From positions 1-39,353 of the forward strand of contig JBOGGX010000053.1 in the NCBI GenBank assembly GCA_050744245.1: a stretch of 39,353 bases of DNA, written 5' to 3'. The DNA is from JBOGGX01 sp050744245. GTDB lineage: Bacteria > Actinomycetota > Acidimicrobiia > Acidimicrobiales > JBOGGX01. Each line of letters begins with the position of its first letter. The first letter of the stretch is position 1. A program made the position numbers and the translations under genes. The notes beneath the pieces are model-generated. The model had not been told where the DNA came from. It worked only from the letters and a program-made list of their open reading frames with translations, and made no database searches. Shown piece by piece: positions 26,827 through 34,642 of this stretch.

Positions 26827-27739
26827 AGGCGGCGAGCCGTCGTGGGAGTCGGGCGAGGGTGTCGTCGAGCCAGGTGACGCTGGGCAGGAGGTCGTGCTTG
26901 CCCACCCGGCGGACATCCCACCCGACGGCGGCATACCGGAGCTGCCGCGGCTCGTCGCGTTCCCAGTGGCGGGGGTTGTGGTGCAGGTCGCTGTCGTACT
27001 CGAAGCCGGCCCGCCGCGAACGCCATCCGAGGTCGATCCGCCCGATGAACTCGCCGTCGGCGTCGTAGATCTCGATCTGGCGCTCGGGCGGCTCGAGGCC
27101 GCACTCGGCGATCCTGCGCAGCAGGCGCATCTCGGCCGGGCTGCCGGGGCGGATGCCCGGCGTCCAGGCCTCCACCGCCCGGCGGAGGGCGGCGACGCCC
27201 TTCTTCCCGTGCCCGTGCTGGGCGCGCTCGATCGCGGCCGGGATGGTGACGGGGTGGCTCACGCCCGAGCAGAAGGCGGTGTCGACCAGATCGCACAGCC
27301 GGCGGAACCCGACGACGCCCGCGCAATCCACCAACGTGCGGGCGGGCGAGGTGACGGGGATACCGGCGACCGTCATGCGGTCGGCGGCGGCTAGCGGCGA
27401 CCAGTGCACCCTCGCCATCCGGATCCGACCGCTGGTGCTCCGGGGCACCGTGACGTGTGGCGTCGCCGGGGCGTCGGCCAGGTCGTGGACGGCGGCCGCG
27501 GTCGCATGGGAGGCGACCGTCCCGGGCGGACCGGCGAGGCAGGCGGCCAGCGCCCGCTGCTGCCATGTGACCGGAGCAGACGCGACCCGGTACACGCCGG
27601 GCGCGACCGCGATCCACCGACCGCTCGCCACTCGACGGTTGATCTGGCGGGCGCTCAGTCCGCAGGCCAGCGCCCGCCCGCGCGTGATGAGGCCGTACTG
27701 GCGGGCGGCAACGCGGTCGGCTCGTTGGTCGGGTGTCAT
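26825..27739 (-). CDS. AbiEi-type antitoxin domain plus DUF559-like nuclease domain protein
   Basis: A 304-residue protein. The N-terminal ~60 residues (ARQYGLITRGRALACGLSAR, then RWIAVAPGVYRVASAP) match the winged-helix AbiEi antitoxin-like domain. The middle contains ASHATAAAVHDL, IPVTSPARTLVDCA and LCDLVDTAFCSG. The C-terminal FIGRIDLGWRSRRAGFEYDS fits the Vsr/DUF559 PD-(D/E)XK nuclease-like fold. Such proteins are common, often multi-copy and usually solitary in actinobacteria; function is unproven. No AbiEii toxin partner is adjacent. The ATG at 27739 is the only good start. It is bracketed by two near-identical 49-nt palindromes and next to broken kdp genes, which suggests acquisition or exchange. 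Confidence 0.85.
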   Translation of the reverse strand: MTPDQRADRVAARQYGLITRGRALACGLSARQINRRVASGRWIAVAPGVYRVASAPVTWQQRALAACLAGPPGTVASHATAAAVHDLADAPATPHVTVPRSTSGRIRMARVHWSPLAAADRMTVAGIPVTSPARTLVDCAGVVGFRRLCDLVDTAFCSGVSHPVTIPAAIERAQHGHGKKGVAALRRAVEAWTPGIRPGSPAEMRLLRRIAECGLEPPERQIEIYDADGEFIGRIDLGWRSRRAGFEYDSDLHHNPRHWERDEPRQLRYAAVGWDVRRVGKHDLLPSVTWLDDTLARLPRRLAA

Positions 27740-27783
27740 GGGCGCGAGTGTGGCCGGGCGGTACGACAGCGAACAGCCCCTCG

Positions 27784-27832
27784 CATGTTGCCGCGCTCAG
27801 CGACCGCCGAGGTAGCGCAGCGCGGCATCATC
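27784..27832. repeat. Palindromic repeat family 2, copy 2 (49 nt)
   Basis: The outer arms ATGTTGCCGCGCT and AGCGCGGCATCAT are identical to copy 1, including the same single mismatch, so the two are direct repeats about 1 kb apart. The inner hairpin is weaker (CGACCG / AGGTAG around CCG). It lies between the AbiEi/DUF559 start and the kdpC remnant, 17 nt beyond the kdpC stop. Confidence 0.83.
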
Positions 27833-27848
27833 GAGGTGCTGGGTGCGG

Positions 27849-28396
27849 TCAGGGCGCGAGATCGTCGAGGGCCAGGTTGAGCGCGAGGACGTTCACGCCC
27901 GGCTCCCCCAGGAAGCCGAGGGAACGCCCGCTGGTGTGTTGTCGACGAGCCTCAGCACCTTGTCGACCTCCAACCCCTGCGCCGCGGCCACCGCGTCGAC
28001 GGGCACCGGCTCGTCCTGGGCCAACCCGTTCTCCTCGCGGTGGGCGGCCGCCCGCCCCTCGACCAGTTCGAGGAGCGCAGGGTTGGTGGGTCCCAGATTG
28101 GACGGGCCGGACGCCACCGCCGTGAGGTCATTCGGGTCGGCCGGCTCGCCGTCGACCAACGCCCCCGCCGCCGCCCCGGCGGCCGACGGCCGGGGATGGA
28201 AGTACGAAACGGCGGTGAACGACTGCCCGATGAGCTCGGGGCCGACCACCTCGCCGTCGCGCTCGACGAGCGAGCCGTCGGCCTCGTGGTTGAACAGCAG
28301 CTGGCCCAGCCCGAGGACCAGCATGGGGTAGAGCAGCCCGGTGATCACGGTGAACACGAGCAGGGCCCGCACGCCCGCCAGCAGTTGCGCCCGCAT
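27849..28396 (-). pseudogene. kdpC: KdpC, K+-transporting ATPase subunit C, damaged
   Basis: The KdpC start is intact: MRAQLLAGVRALLVFTVITG with one transmembrane segment, then IGQSFTAVSYFHPRPSAAG and SNLGPTNPALLELVEGR. The family's conserved DAVTASGSGLDPHIS block is absent: VPVDAV joins directly to AAAQGLEVDKVLRLVD, consistent with an internal loss of roughly 25 codons. Near 27920 the frame shifts: the family ending GFLGEPGVNVLALNLALDDL continues in another frame to the stop at 27849, whereas the unshifted frame reads into NTPAGVPSASWGSRA. KdpC stabilises the KdpFABC complex; this copy is unlikely to work. The start overlaps the end of the kdpB remnant. Confidence 0.88.
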
Positions 28397-28890
28397 CACG
28401 ACACGCCCAGGGCGGTGACGGCCACGTCGATCAGCTAGATATCGACGAACGGGGCGATGATGCCGCCCACCCCGTAGATGAGGAGGTTGCGCCGGAGCAC
28501 GGCGGCGGCCCCGAGCGCCCGGAACTTCACCCCGCGCAGGGCGAGCGGGATCAGGGCGACGATGATGAGGGCGTTGAAGATGACGGCCGACAGGATCGCC
28601 GAGCGCGGCGTCTGCAGGTCCATGACATTGACGCTCGACAGCTGCGGGAACACGCCGACGAACATGGCCGGGATGATGGCGAAGTACTTGGCCACGTCGT
28701 TGGCGATGGAGAACGTGGTCAGCGAGCCCCGGGTGATGAGGAGCTGCTTGCTGATCTCGACGATCTCGATGAGCTTGGTCGGGTTGGAGTCGAGGTCGAT
28801 CACGTTCCCCGCCTCCTTGGCCGCCTGGGTGCCCGTGTTCATGGCCACGCCGACATCGGACTGCGGCGAAGAATGAGCGCCGAATCGACG
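28396..28890 (-). pseudogene. kdpB: KdpB, C-terminal remnant with internal stop
   Basis: Only about the last 160 residues of this ~680-residue P-type ATPase subunit remain. They start abruptly at DVGVAMNTGTQAAKEAGN, then DLDSNPTKLIEIVEI, IANDVAKYFAIIPAMF and NALIIVALIPLALRGVKFRA. A TAG at 28435-28437 interrupts PFVDI*LIDVAVTALGV, where the family has lysine (AAG to TAG); the original TGA follows at 28396. The phosphorylation-site DKTGT and nucleotide-binding parts are missing, as is kdpA, so this cannot form a K+ pump. The 5' breakpoint is near 28885, where unrelated sequence begins. Confidence 0.9.
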
Positions 28891-29054
28891 GGATGAGGCC
28901 GATGAAGTTGTCCTGCTGGCCGCCTACCTCGTGGTCGCGACTACGGGCTCCTGGCTTCAGTTCGCGGTCCGGGTGTTCTAGGACCACGCCGCGACGCGGT
29001 GCCGGTCAGTTGGCGAATCGTTAGCGCGGGCGGCGGGCCTCTTAGCGGCTGTTT
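28891..29054. other. Junction between inverted kdp remnants
   Basis: These 164 nt separate the leftward kdpB remnant from the rightward kdpD remnant. In intact kdp operons kdpA and most of kdpB would lie upstream of the kdpB remnant; none of that sequence is visible. A short rightward open stretch (VVLLAAYLVVATTGSWLQFA, ending in a stop at about 28980) is hydrophobic, but I cannot match it to KdpF or KdpA. This is probably a deletion/inversion junction. Confidence 0.5.
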
Positions 29055-30443
29055 AACCTGTCTGCGTTACCGACCGGCGAGGGACGCTGCGGATCTACCT
29101 CGGCGCGGCCCCGGGCGTGGGCAAGACGTACGCCATGCTGAACGAGGGCTGGCGGCGCGCCCACCGGGGCACCGACGTCGTCGTCGGCTACGTCGAGACC
29201 CACGGTCGGGCCCAGACCCAGGCCCAGGTGCGCGACCTCGAGGTCATCCCGCGCAAGATGGTGGCGTATAAGGGCAAGGACTTCGAGGAGATGGACGTCG
29301 ACGCCATCCTGGCCCGGGCCCCCGAGGTCGTCCTCGTCGACGAGCTGGCCCACACCAACGTGCCCGGGGCCGGACACGAGAAGCGATGGCAGGACGTCGA
29401 CGTCCTGTTGGACGCCGGCATCACCGTGATCTCGATGCGGTGTCCTGCTCGAGCGGCTGCGGGTCGGCTTCGGCCTCACGTCGGCGGCCGTGCTCGTCCG
29501 CATCGGTGACGACCTCGTCGTCGAGGCGGCGGTGGGACCGGCACCGGGACCGGCGAGCCCCTCGCTCGAGGCCGCCGATGTCGTGGAGCCCATCGGGGCC
29601 GACCGCCTCCTCGTGCTGAGGGGAGGCGAGCAGGCCGCCGACGACCGGCGGGTGCTCAAGGCGTTCACCGCCCAGTTGGCGGCGGCCATCGAACGCAAGC
29701 GGCTCGGCGCCCAGGCGGCCCGGGCCTCGGCCCTGGCCGACGCCGACGAGCTGCGCACGGCGATGTTGCAGGCCGTGTCGCACGACCTGCGCACGCCGCT
29801 GGCATCGATCAAGGCCGCGGTGTCGACGCTGCGCCAAGACGACGTCGACCTCGGCGCCGAGGATCGGAAGGAGCTGCTCGAGGCGGTCGAGAGTGAGACC
29901 GACCGGCTGACCGAGCTGGTGACGAACCTGCTCGACCTGACCAAGCTCGGAGCGGGACCTTGGCCCCCGAGCTCCGTCCGGTGTCGCTGGAGGAGGTCGT
30001 GCCCGCCGCGGTCGTGAGCCTGGGCGGCTTGGGCGTGCGGGTCCAGCTCCAGGTGCCAGAGGACCTTCCGTTGGTGCGCGCCGTCGGGCACTCCTCGAAC
30101 GGGTGGTGGCCAACCTGGTCGACAACGCGGTGCGGCACTCGCCGGTCGACCGGCCGGTCACCGTCGAGGCCGGGGCCGTCGCCGGCCGGGTCGACGTCCG
30201 GGTGGTCGATCAGGGTCCCGGTATCCCACGCGGTGAGCGGATCGGGTGTTCGAGCCCTTCCGCCAGCTCGGGTCCGGGCGCGACGGCGGGCTCGGGGTCG
30301 GCCTGGCCGTGGCGAGGGGGTTCATCGATGCCATGGGCGGTGAGCTCAACGTCGAGGACACACCGGGCGGCGGCACGACGATGGTCGTCGGCCTCATGGC
30401 CGAACCAAACCCGACGCACGTCGCGCCGGCCGGCGGCGCGTAG
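29055..30443 (+). pseudogene. kdpD: KdpD sensor kinase, deleted and frameshifted
   Basis: The N-terminal KdpD domain is clear (LRIYLGAAPGVGKTYAMLNE, VDELAHTNVPGAG, DVLLDAGITVIS) but has no start codon in frame after the TAA at 29052-29054. At about 29440 it jumps to a GAF-like region (LLERLRVGFGLTSAAVLVRI), so the USP-like and four-helix membrane domains (roughly 350 residues) are gone. The kinase part follows: H-box AVSHDLRTPLASIKA, then shifts near 29950, 30095 and 30240 separate VSLEEVVPAAVV, N-box LVDNAVRHSP, VVDQGPGIP and GGLGVGLAVARGF. It is oriented opposite to kdpB/kdpC. No kdpE follows. A nonfunctional relic. Confidence 0.88.
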
Positions 30444-30506
30444 TGCGTCGAGCACGCGTTCCGCCGGCGGCTGAAGCGGCTGCGGCGTCTGCGTAGCGTG
30501 GTCGCC

Positions 30507-31619
30507 ATGTCCTCCGAACGCTTCACCGCGGCACGCAAGCGCATGACCGAGCTCGACGTCGATGTGCTCCTGCTCTCCGTCGGTCCCGACCTGCCGTATC
30601 TCACCGGTTACACCGCCAAGCCCACAGAACGCCTGACCATGCTCGTGCTGCCGCGCGAGGGCGACGCCACCCTGGTCGTTCCCCGGCTCGAGGCCCCTCG
30701 GGTGACCGAACGGCCCGACCTGTTCGGCCTTGCCGTCTGGGACGAAACCGACGACCCGATCGAGCTGGTCGGCCGGCTGGCCGGCTCGCCGTCGGTCGCC
30801 GCGGTCGGCGACACCACCTGGGCGCGGTTCCTCGTCGACCTGCTGGCCCAGCTGCCGACGACGACCTTCCGGAGGGCGAGCGAGGTCACGGGTCCGATCC
30901 GGGCCAGGAAGGACCCGGCCGAGATCGCCGCCCTGCGGGCCGCGGCCGCCGCCGCCGACCGGGTGGCGGCCCGGCTCCAGTCGGGCCAGGTGCCGCTGGT
31001 GGGACGGACCGAGGCCGAGGTGGCGGGCGAGGTCGGGCGCCGGCTGGTGGCCGAGGGTCACGTCCGGGCCGAGTTCACGATCGTCGCCGCCGGCGAGCAC
31101 GCGGCCAGCCCGCACCACGAGCCCGGCGCCCGCGTCATCGAGCCTGGCGAGGTCGTGTTGTTCGACTTCGGCGGCGCATGGGTGGGCGCCGATGGCGTCG
31201 CCTACTTCTCGGACACCACTCGGTGCGTGTGGACCGGCGGCCGAGAGCCGCCCTCGGAGTTCCGCGACCCGTACGACGTGCTGTTCGAGGCGCAGGCCGA
31301 GGCGCTCGACGCGGCCGCGGTCGGGACGCCGGCCGGGGACGTCGACGCCGTGGCCCGGCGCATCATCTCCGAAGCCGGCTACGGGCCGAACTTCATCCAC
31401 CGGACCGGCCACGGCATCGGCATCGAGGTCCACGAGCAGCCGTACCTCGTCGGCGGCAACTGCGAGGCCCTGATGCCGGGGAACGCCTTCTCGATCGAGC
31501 CGGGGATCTACGTCGAGCGCCGCTGGGGCGCGCGCATCGAGGACATCGTGGTCGCCACCGACGCCGGCCCGGACCCACTCAACCAGTCCGACCACCACCT
31601 CGCCATCGTCGACGCATGA
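30507..31619 (+). CDS. M24-family Xaa-Pro peptidase
   Basis: A 370-residue pita-bread-fold metallopeptidase. The N-terminal creatinase-like domain holds LLLSVGPDLPYLTGYTAK; the catalytic domain begins after GPIRARKDPAEIAALRAAA. The dinuclear metal ligands are visible: Asp in VVLFDFGGAW, Asp in FSDTTRCVW, His in RTGHGIGIEVHEQ, Glu in SIEPGIYVE and Glu in ARIEDIVV. Such enzymes remove N-terminal residues before proline or cleave Xaa-Pro dipeptides. I choose the ATG at 30507 (MSSERFTAARKRM); TAGCGT lies exactly seven nucleotides upstream, a leaderless-type signal, although an in-frame GTG at 30498 also exists. It lies just downstream of the kdpD relic and is undamaged. Confidence 0.92.
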   Translation: MSSERFTAARKRMTELDVDVLLLSVGPDLPYLTGYTAKPTERLTMLVLPREGDATLVVPRLEAPRVTERPDLFGLAVWDETDDPIELVGRLAGSPSVAAVGDTTWARFLVDLLAQLPTTTFRRASEVTGPIRARKDPAEIAALRAAAAAADRVAARLQSGQVPLVGRTEAEVAGEVGRRLVAEGHVRAEFTIVAAGEHAASPHHEPGARVIEPGEVVLFDFGGAWVGADGVAYFSDTTRCVWTGGREPPSEFRDPYDVLFEAQAEALDAAAVGTPAGDVDAVARRIISEAGYGPNFIHRTGHGIGIEVHEQPYLVGGNCEALMPGNAFSIEPGIYVERRWGARIEDIVVATDAGPDPLNQSDHHLAIVDA

Positions 31620-31649
31620 GCCGACTCGGGGGCTGGTTGCCTCACGGCC

Positions 31650-31698
31650 GAGGTTGTCGCGATCGACCACCCTGACGGTGGTGCAGCGCGAGAACCTC
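31650..31698. repeat. Palindromic repeat family 2, diverged copy 3 (49 nt)
   Basis: It has the same 49-nt length and layout as the copies at 26778 and 27784: arms GAGGTTGTCGCG and CGCGAGAACCTC, inner hairpin CCACC-CTGAC-GGTGG. The positions of GTTG, CGCG, ACC, GGT and AGCGCG coincide with copy 1 although many other bases differ. It lies 30 nt after the M24 peptidase stop. Confidence 0.65.
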
Positions 31699-31738
31699 GC
31701 ATCCTGCGGCGTCTGCGCCAGCGGTACCCTCCGGTAGC

Positions 31739-32620
31739 GTGAGCGACCTCGATGCCGCGACCGTCCTCCTTCAATGGGCGACCGGCGGGCTGCTGTTCCT
31801 GTGGGTCACCACCCGCCGGCGGCTGGTCGGCGTCGGCTACGGCTGGCTGGTGCGGGGCGTGTACGGGACCATGGCGGTCGGCGCCGTGCTGCTCGGGTTC
31901 AGGTTCGATCCGGTGCCGGCCAGGGAGGGCGCCGCCATCGGCGTGGTGCTGGCCACCGCTCTCGCGCTGGTCGTGTCGATCGTCCGCCGCCGGGCCGGGG
32001 TGAGCGGCGAACGGGCCGAGCGGGAGCGCCGGGCCGCCCGGGTGGCGGCCATGACCGGCGCCCGGCCGAGCGCGCCCAGCACGCCCCCGGACGAGGCGAC
32101 CGGGCCGGACGACCGTGGCCCGGAGTTCCCGCCGGCGCTCGACCTGGTGGCGCCGATCGTCGGCATGATCGGCCTGATCGCCGCCGGCTGGGTCGCCGGG
32201 GGTGACGACCAGGTGCTCAACGTGGCCCGCATCCTCGCCGGCGCCGCCCTCATGGGCAGCGTCACCGACGCCATGCTCGTCGGCCACTGGTACCTCGTGC
32301 AGCCCGGGCTGCCCCGCACGCCGATCGTCGAGCTCATCCGGTGGGCCGGGGCGATCTGGCCGATCGAGGTGGCGCTGCTGCTCGTCCCGCCGGGGATGGT
32401 CTCGGTGCTCAACGGGTCGATCGACGACGGCTACAACGGGCTGCTCGGCTGGTTCTGGGTGGCGTGCGCGGCGACCACCGGCGTGCTCCTCCTGGTGGCC
32501 AGGGCCGCCCTGCGGGAGCGGGCCTACTCAGCCGTGATGGCGACGACGGGGCTGCTCTACCTCGCCATCCTCACCGCGTTCGGCACCGACCTGGTGGCCC
32601 GCGCCGTGCTGGCCGGCTGA
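31739..32620 (+). CDS. Multi-pass membrane protein, unknown function
   Basis: A 293-residue integral membrane protein with about seven hydrophobic segments: three in the first 85 residues, a charged cytoplasmic-type loop rich in Arg/Glu/Pro (about 85-125), then four more including LDLVAPIVGMIGLIAAGWVA and YSAVMATTGLLYLAILTAFG. The motif VTDAMLVGHWYLVQPGLPR is likely a conserved core (His-Trp-Tyr within a membrane segment). I do not recognise the family. TACCCT lies eight nucleotides before the GTG at 31739 and no Shine-Dalgarno sequence is visible. Its 3' end overlaps the 3' end of a minus-strand gene by 93 nt. Confidence 0.75.
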   Translation: MSDLDAATVLLQWATGGLLFLWVTTRRRLVGVGYGWLVRGVYGTMAVGAVLLGFRFDPVPAREGAAIGVVLATALALVVSIVRRRAGVSGERAERERRAARVAAMTGARPSAPSTPPDEATGPDDRGPEFPPALDLVAPIVGMIGLIAAGWVAGGDDQVLNVARILAGAALMGSVTDAMLVGHWYLVQPGLPRTPIVELIRWAGAIWPIEVALLLVPPGMVSVLNGSIDDGYNGLLGWFWVACAATTGVLLLVARAALRERAYSAVMATTGLLYLAILTAFGTDLVARAVLAG

Positions 32621-32821
32621 GCCGCCTGATCTGGCCGACCCCGAGCGCTCGCCGGGACGGGCGGCGAGCAGGAAGACCCCGATCCCGATCAGCACCCCGG
32701 GCCACACCCACTGCAGGCTCGAGACCAGGGCATCCGCCCCCAGCACCAGCGCGACGACGCCGACACCGGCCAGGGTGACGCCGGCCAGGATGGCGCCGAG
32801 ATCGGTCCTACGGCCGGTCAA
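32528..32821 (-). CDS. Small two-segment membrane protein, unknown function
   Basis: A 97-residue protein starting MTGRRTDLGAILAGVTLAGV, with two hydrophobic segments (about residues 8-28 and 32-52, the second WVWPGVLIGIGVFLLA) and a polar C-terminal tail. Similar LiaI/DUF-type helical hairpins accompany PspC genes in actinobacteria. The TTG at 32821 is chosen because GGGGAG lies seven nucleotides upstream; it overlaps the end of the PspC/LiaF-like gene by 14 nt, implying translational coupling. The tail (from about residue 65) overlaps the convergent membrane-protein gene on the other strand, so the true C-terminus could be poorly constrained. Confidence 0.65.
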   Translation of the reverse strand: MTGRRTDLGAILAGVTLAGVGVVALVLGADALVSSLQWVWPGVLIGIGVFLLAARPGERSGSARSGGSAGQHGAGHQVGAERGEDGEVEQPRRRHHG

Positions 32822-34253
32822 CGACGATCTCCCCGAGGCCAACGCTCACGTCGAGGTTGAGCACACCCGCCCCCTCGGCCCCGTCCTCGGTGACGTCGAG
32901 GTCGGGGTTGACCCCCTCCGACGTTCGTTCGAACACCATGAGGCTGCCCGCCCCGGCGCTCGCTTCGACGTTCACGGTGATGTCGTCGGGCACGGTGACG
33001 GTGAGCTGGCCCGCTCCGATGCGGGCCTCGATCTCGAACGGACCGGTCGTCGGGAAGTCGACGGCGGACAGATCGAGGAGCAGCTCACCCACGCCGAGCT
33101 CATAGGTGGTCTCGACCGCGCTCAGATTCTTCGGCTCGTAGACGCGTTCGCCGGCGCCCCCCGCCGGCAGGTCGAAGTCGAGGATCCCGGCCAGCGACAG
33201 CAGCCCGAAGACGACGAGGCCGGGAATGATGAGGCCCCGGTTCGAGCGGCCGCTGAAGCCGCCGAAGACGAGCGCACTACCGAAGGCGATGAGCAGCCCG
33301 GCCAGCACCGTGAACGGCGAGAGCGAGACCCCGAGGGCCCAGGCCAGGCCGACTGCGCCGGCCCCGATGAGCAGGGCGGCGAGGAAGGCCCGGCCCCCTC
33401 CCCGCCGCGGGTGGCGCGACGGCGGGGCGGCGGCCGCGGCAGACGCGGCGGGCGGGGCGGTCTCGAACAAGAGCGGCTCGGTAAGGAACGGGTCCGACAT
33501 CCGCCTGGCCTCGGCGAGGAGCGGGTCCTCGTCGGGCTCGCCGGCGTCGCCGGCCGGCCCGGTTGGCGCAGCCGGCGACGCCGAGTCCTGGTCGTGGTCG
33601 TCACCACCGGCCCACAGCGGACGGGACGTCGTCGACGGTTCCGTGCCGGCTAGGGCCGCAGCCGCGGCGGGCGACGGACCGCTCGCCGACGTCGTCGTCG
33701 TCGTCGATGGGGGCGGCGCCTGCCACCCACCACCCGGCCCGCCACTGAAGCCGCCACCGTGGCGTCGAGGGAGGGGCGATTCGCCGTGGGTCGCCCGCCA
33801 CATCAGGTAGGCGACCACGCAGAGCACGAGGATCGGGACGGTGGCGTTGCCGAAGTGCCCGCCACCGAAGATCACGCTGAAGCCGGTGGGCACGGTGAAC
33901 AGGGCGACCACCACGATGATGACCGGGAGCCAGGGAATCCGGCACCGAGCGCAAAGACCACCGAACCGGTGGACAGGGGGACGGGGCGCGTCCGGGTCGG
34001 CTTGGGGAAGGGCGGCCCAGGCCACGAGATACAGCAGGATTCCCCAGCCGGTGAGCGCCAACAGGACGGCGGCCACCCGGACGAACGTGGCGTCGATGCC
34101 GAGATGGTCGGCGAGTCCGCCACACACCCCGCCCAGCACCTTGTCGGTGCGGCGGCGGGCCAGGCGGGGGCGAGGGTGTTCACTGCCCCAGGACGCCGGC
34201 GAGCCCGCCGGGGGCCCCGGGTCCGACGGCGGCAGCGGAGGGATCGGGCTCAC
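32808..34253 (-). CDS. PspC-domain protein with LiaF-like C-terminal domain
   Basis: A 481-residue membrane protein. After a Pro-rich start, RRTDKVLGGVCGGLADHLGI plus a hydrophobic segment is a PspC domain. Further membrane segments follow (PWLPVIIVVVALFTV, TVPILVLCVVAYLMW), a long Pro/Thr/Ala-rich linker, four more hydrophobic stretches, and a C-terminal beta-rich domain with ELGVGELLLDLSAVDF, ARIGAGQLTVTVPDDI and NLDVSVGLGEIVVD, like the cell-wall-active-antibiotic response domain of LiaF. This architecture suggests envelope-stress sensing or inhibition of the kinase. The GTG start overlaps the upstream PspC stop (GTGA), so the two are in one operon divergent from the PspC-kinase gene. Confidence 0.88.
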   Translation of the reverse strand: MSPIPPLPPSDPGPPAGSPASWGSEHPRPRLARRRTDKVLGGVCGGLADHLGIDATFVRVAAVLLALTGWGILLYLVAWAALPQADPDAPRPPVHRFGGLCARCRIPWLPVIIVVVALFTVPTGFSVIFGGGHFGNATVPILVLCVVAYLMWRATHGESPLPRRHGGGFSGGPGGGWQAPPPSTTTTTSASGPSPAAAAALAGTEPSTTSRPLWAGGDDHDQDSASPAAPTGPAGDAGEPDEDPLLAEARRMSDPFLTEPLLFETAPPAASAAAAAPPSRHPRRGGGRAFLAALLIGAGAVGLAWALGVSLSPFTVLAGLLIAFGSALVFGGFSGRSNRGLIIPGLVVFGLLSLAGILDFDLPAGGAGERVYEPKNLSAVETTYELGVGELLLDLSAVDFPTTGPFEIEARIGAGQLTVTVPDDITVNVEASAGAGSLMVFERTSEGVNPDLDVTEDGAEGAGVLNLDVSVGLGEIVVDRP

Positions 34254-34531
34254 GCGGCCTGTCCGTCGCCGGGCTCACCGCGCCGGCGGAGGCCGCTGCG
34301 GTCGATGAGTCGCTCGATCTCGGACTGCTCGGCGCCCTCCTCGGGCACGATGAGCCAGGCCAGGAGGTAGGCGGGGAGGAGGATGCCGGTCGCAACGCCG
34401 AGGACAACGGTGACGATGCGGACGAGGTTGACGTCGACGTCGAAGTAGTCGGCCAGGCCGGCGCACACGCCGGCCAGGATCTTGCCGTCGCGGCGGCGGA
34501 CGAGGCGGCGGGGAGGGTCGTTCCAGGTCAT
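34250..34531 (-). CDS. Small PspC-domain protein
   Basis: A 93-residue protein: MTWNDPPRRLVRRRDGKILA, then GVCAGLADYFDVDVNLVRIV, one hydrophobic segment (VVLGVATGILLPAYLLAWLI) and a charged C-terminal helix (EQSEIERLIDRSGLRRRG). This is the minimal PspC domain, whose members in other bacteria sense membrane stress. It is the first gene of a three-gene leftward operon (overlaps of 4 and 14 nt) and is divergent from the PspC-containing histidine kinase. The ATG at 34531 is preceded by AGGAT at a usable distance. Confidence 0.88.
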   Translation of the reverse strand: MTWNDPPRRLVRRRDGKILAGVCAGLADYFDVDVNLVRIVTVVLGVATGILLPAYLLAWLIVPEEGAEQSEIERLIDRSGLRRRGEPGDGQAA

Positions 34532-34576
34532 GGCGTCATCCTGGGGCCACGTCCGCCGGTTCACAATCAGGAATCA

Positions 34577-34594
34577 CCCTGACCCCGTTCAGGG
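34577..34594. promoter_or_regulatory. Inverted repeat in the divergent PspC promoter region
   Basis: CCCTGA-CCCCGT-TCAGGG is a perfect 6-bp inverted repeat in the 111-nt gap between the leftward PspC operon and the rightward kinase. A related TCAGGAAT occurs just to its left (34568-34575). NarL-type regulators bind short inverted repeats, so this is a candidate site for the response regulator at 36075. A 12-bp palindrome GTGAACGTTCAC at 34643-34654 covers the kinase start codon. Confidence 0.45.
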
Positions 34595-34642
34595 ATGCCC
34601 CCGATAGGAATCGCCACGTCACCGTGCGATCATGGCCTGGTC

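Noticed and set aside
28435..28848. A stand-alone 137-residue membrane protein starting MAMNTGTQAAKEAGN
   Set aside because: It is the C-terminal end of KdpB cut at both sides; the ATG is an internal codon of the conserved VGVAMN motif.
30444..30452. TGCGTCGAG, identical to one arm of family 1
   Set aside because: There is no matching CTCGACGCA arm at the right distance and no AAT or TTTGC flank. Nine bases can occur by chance.
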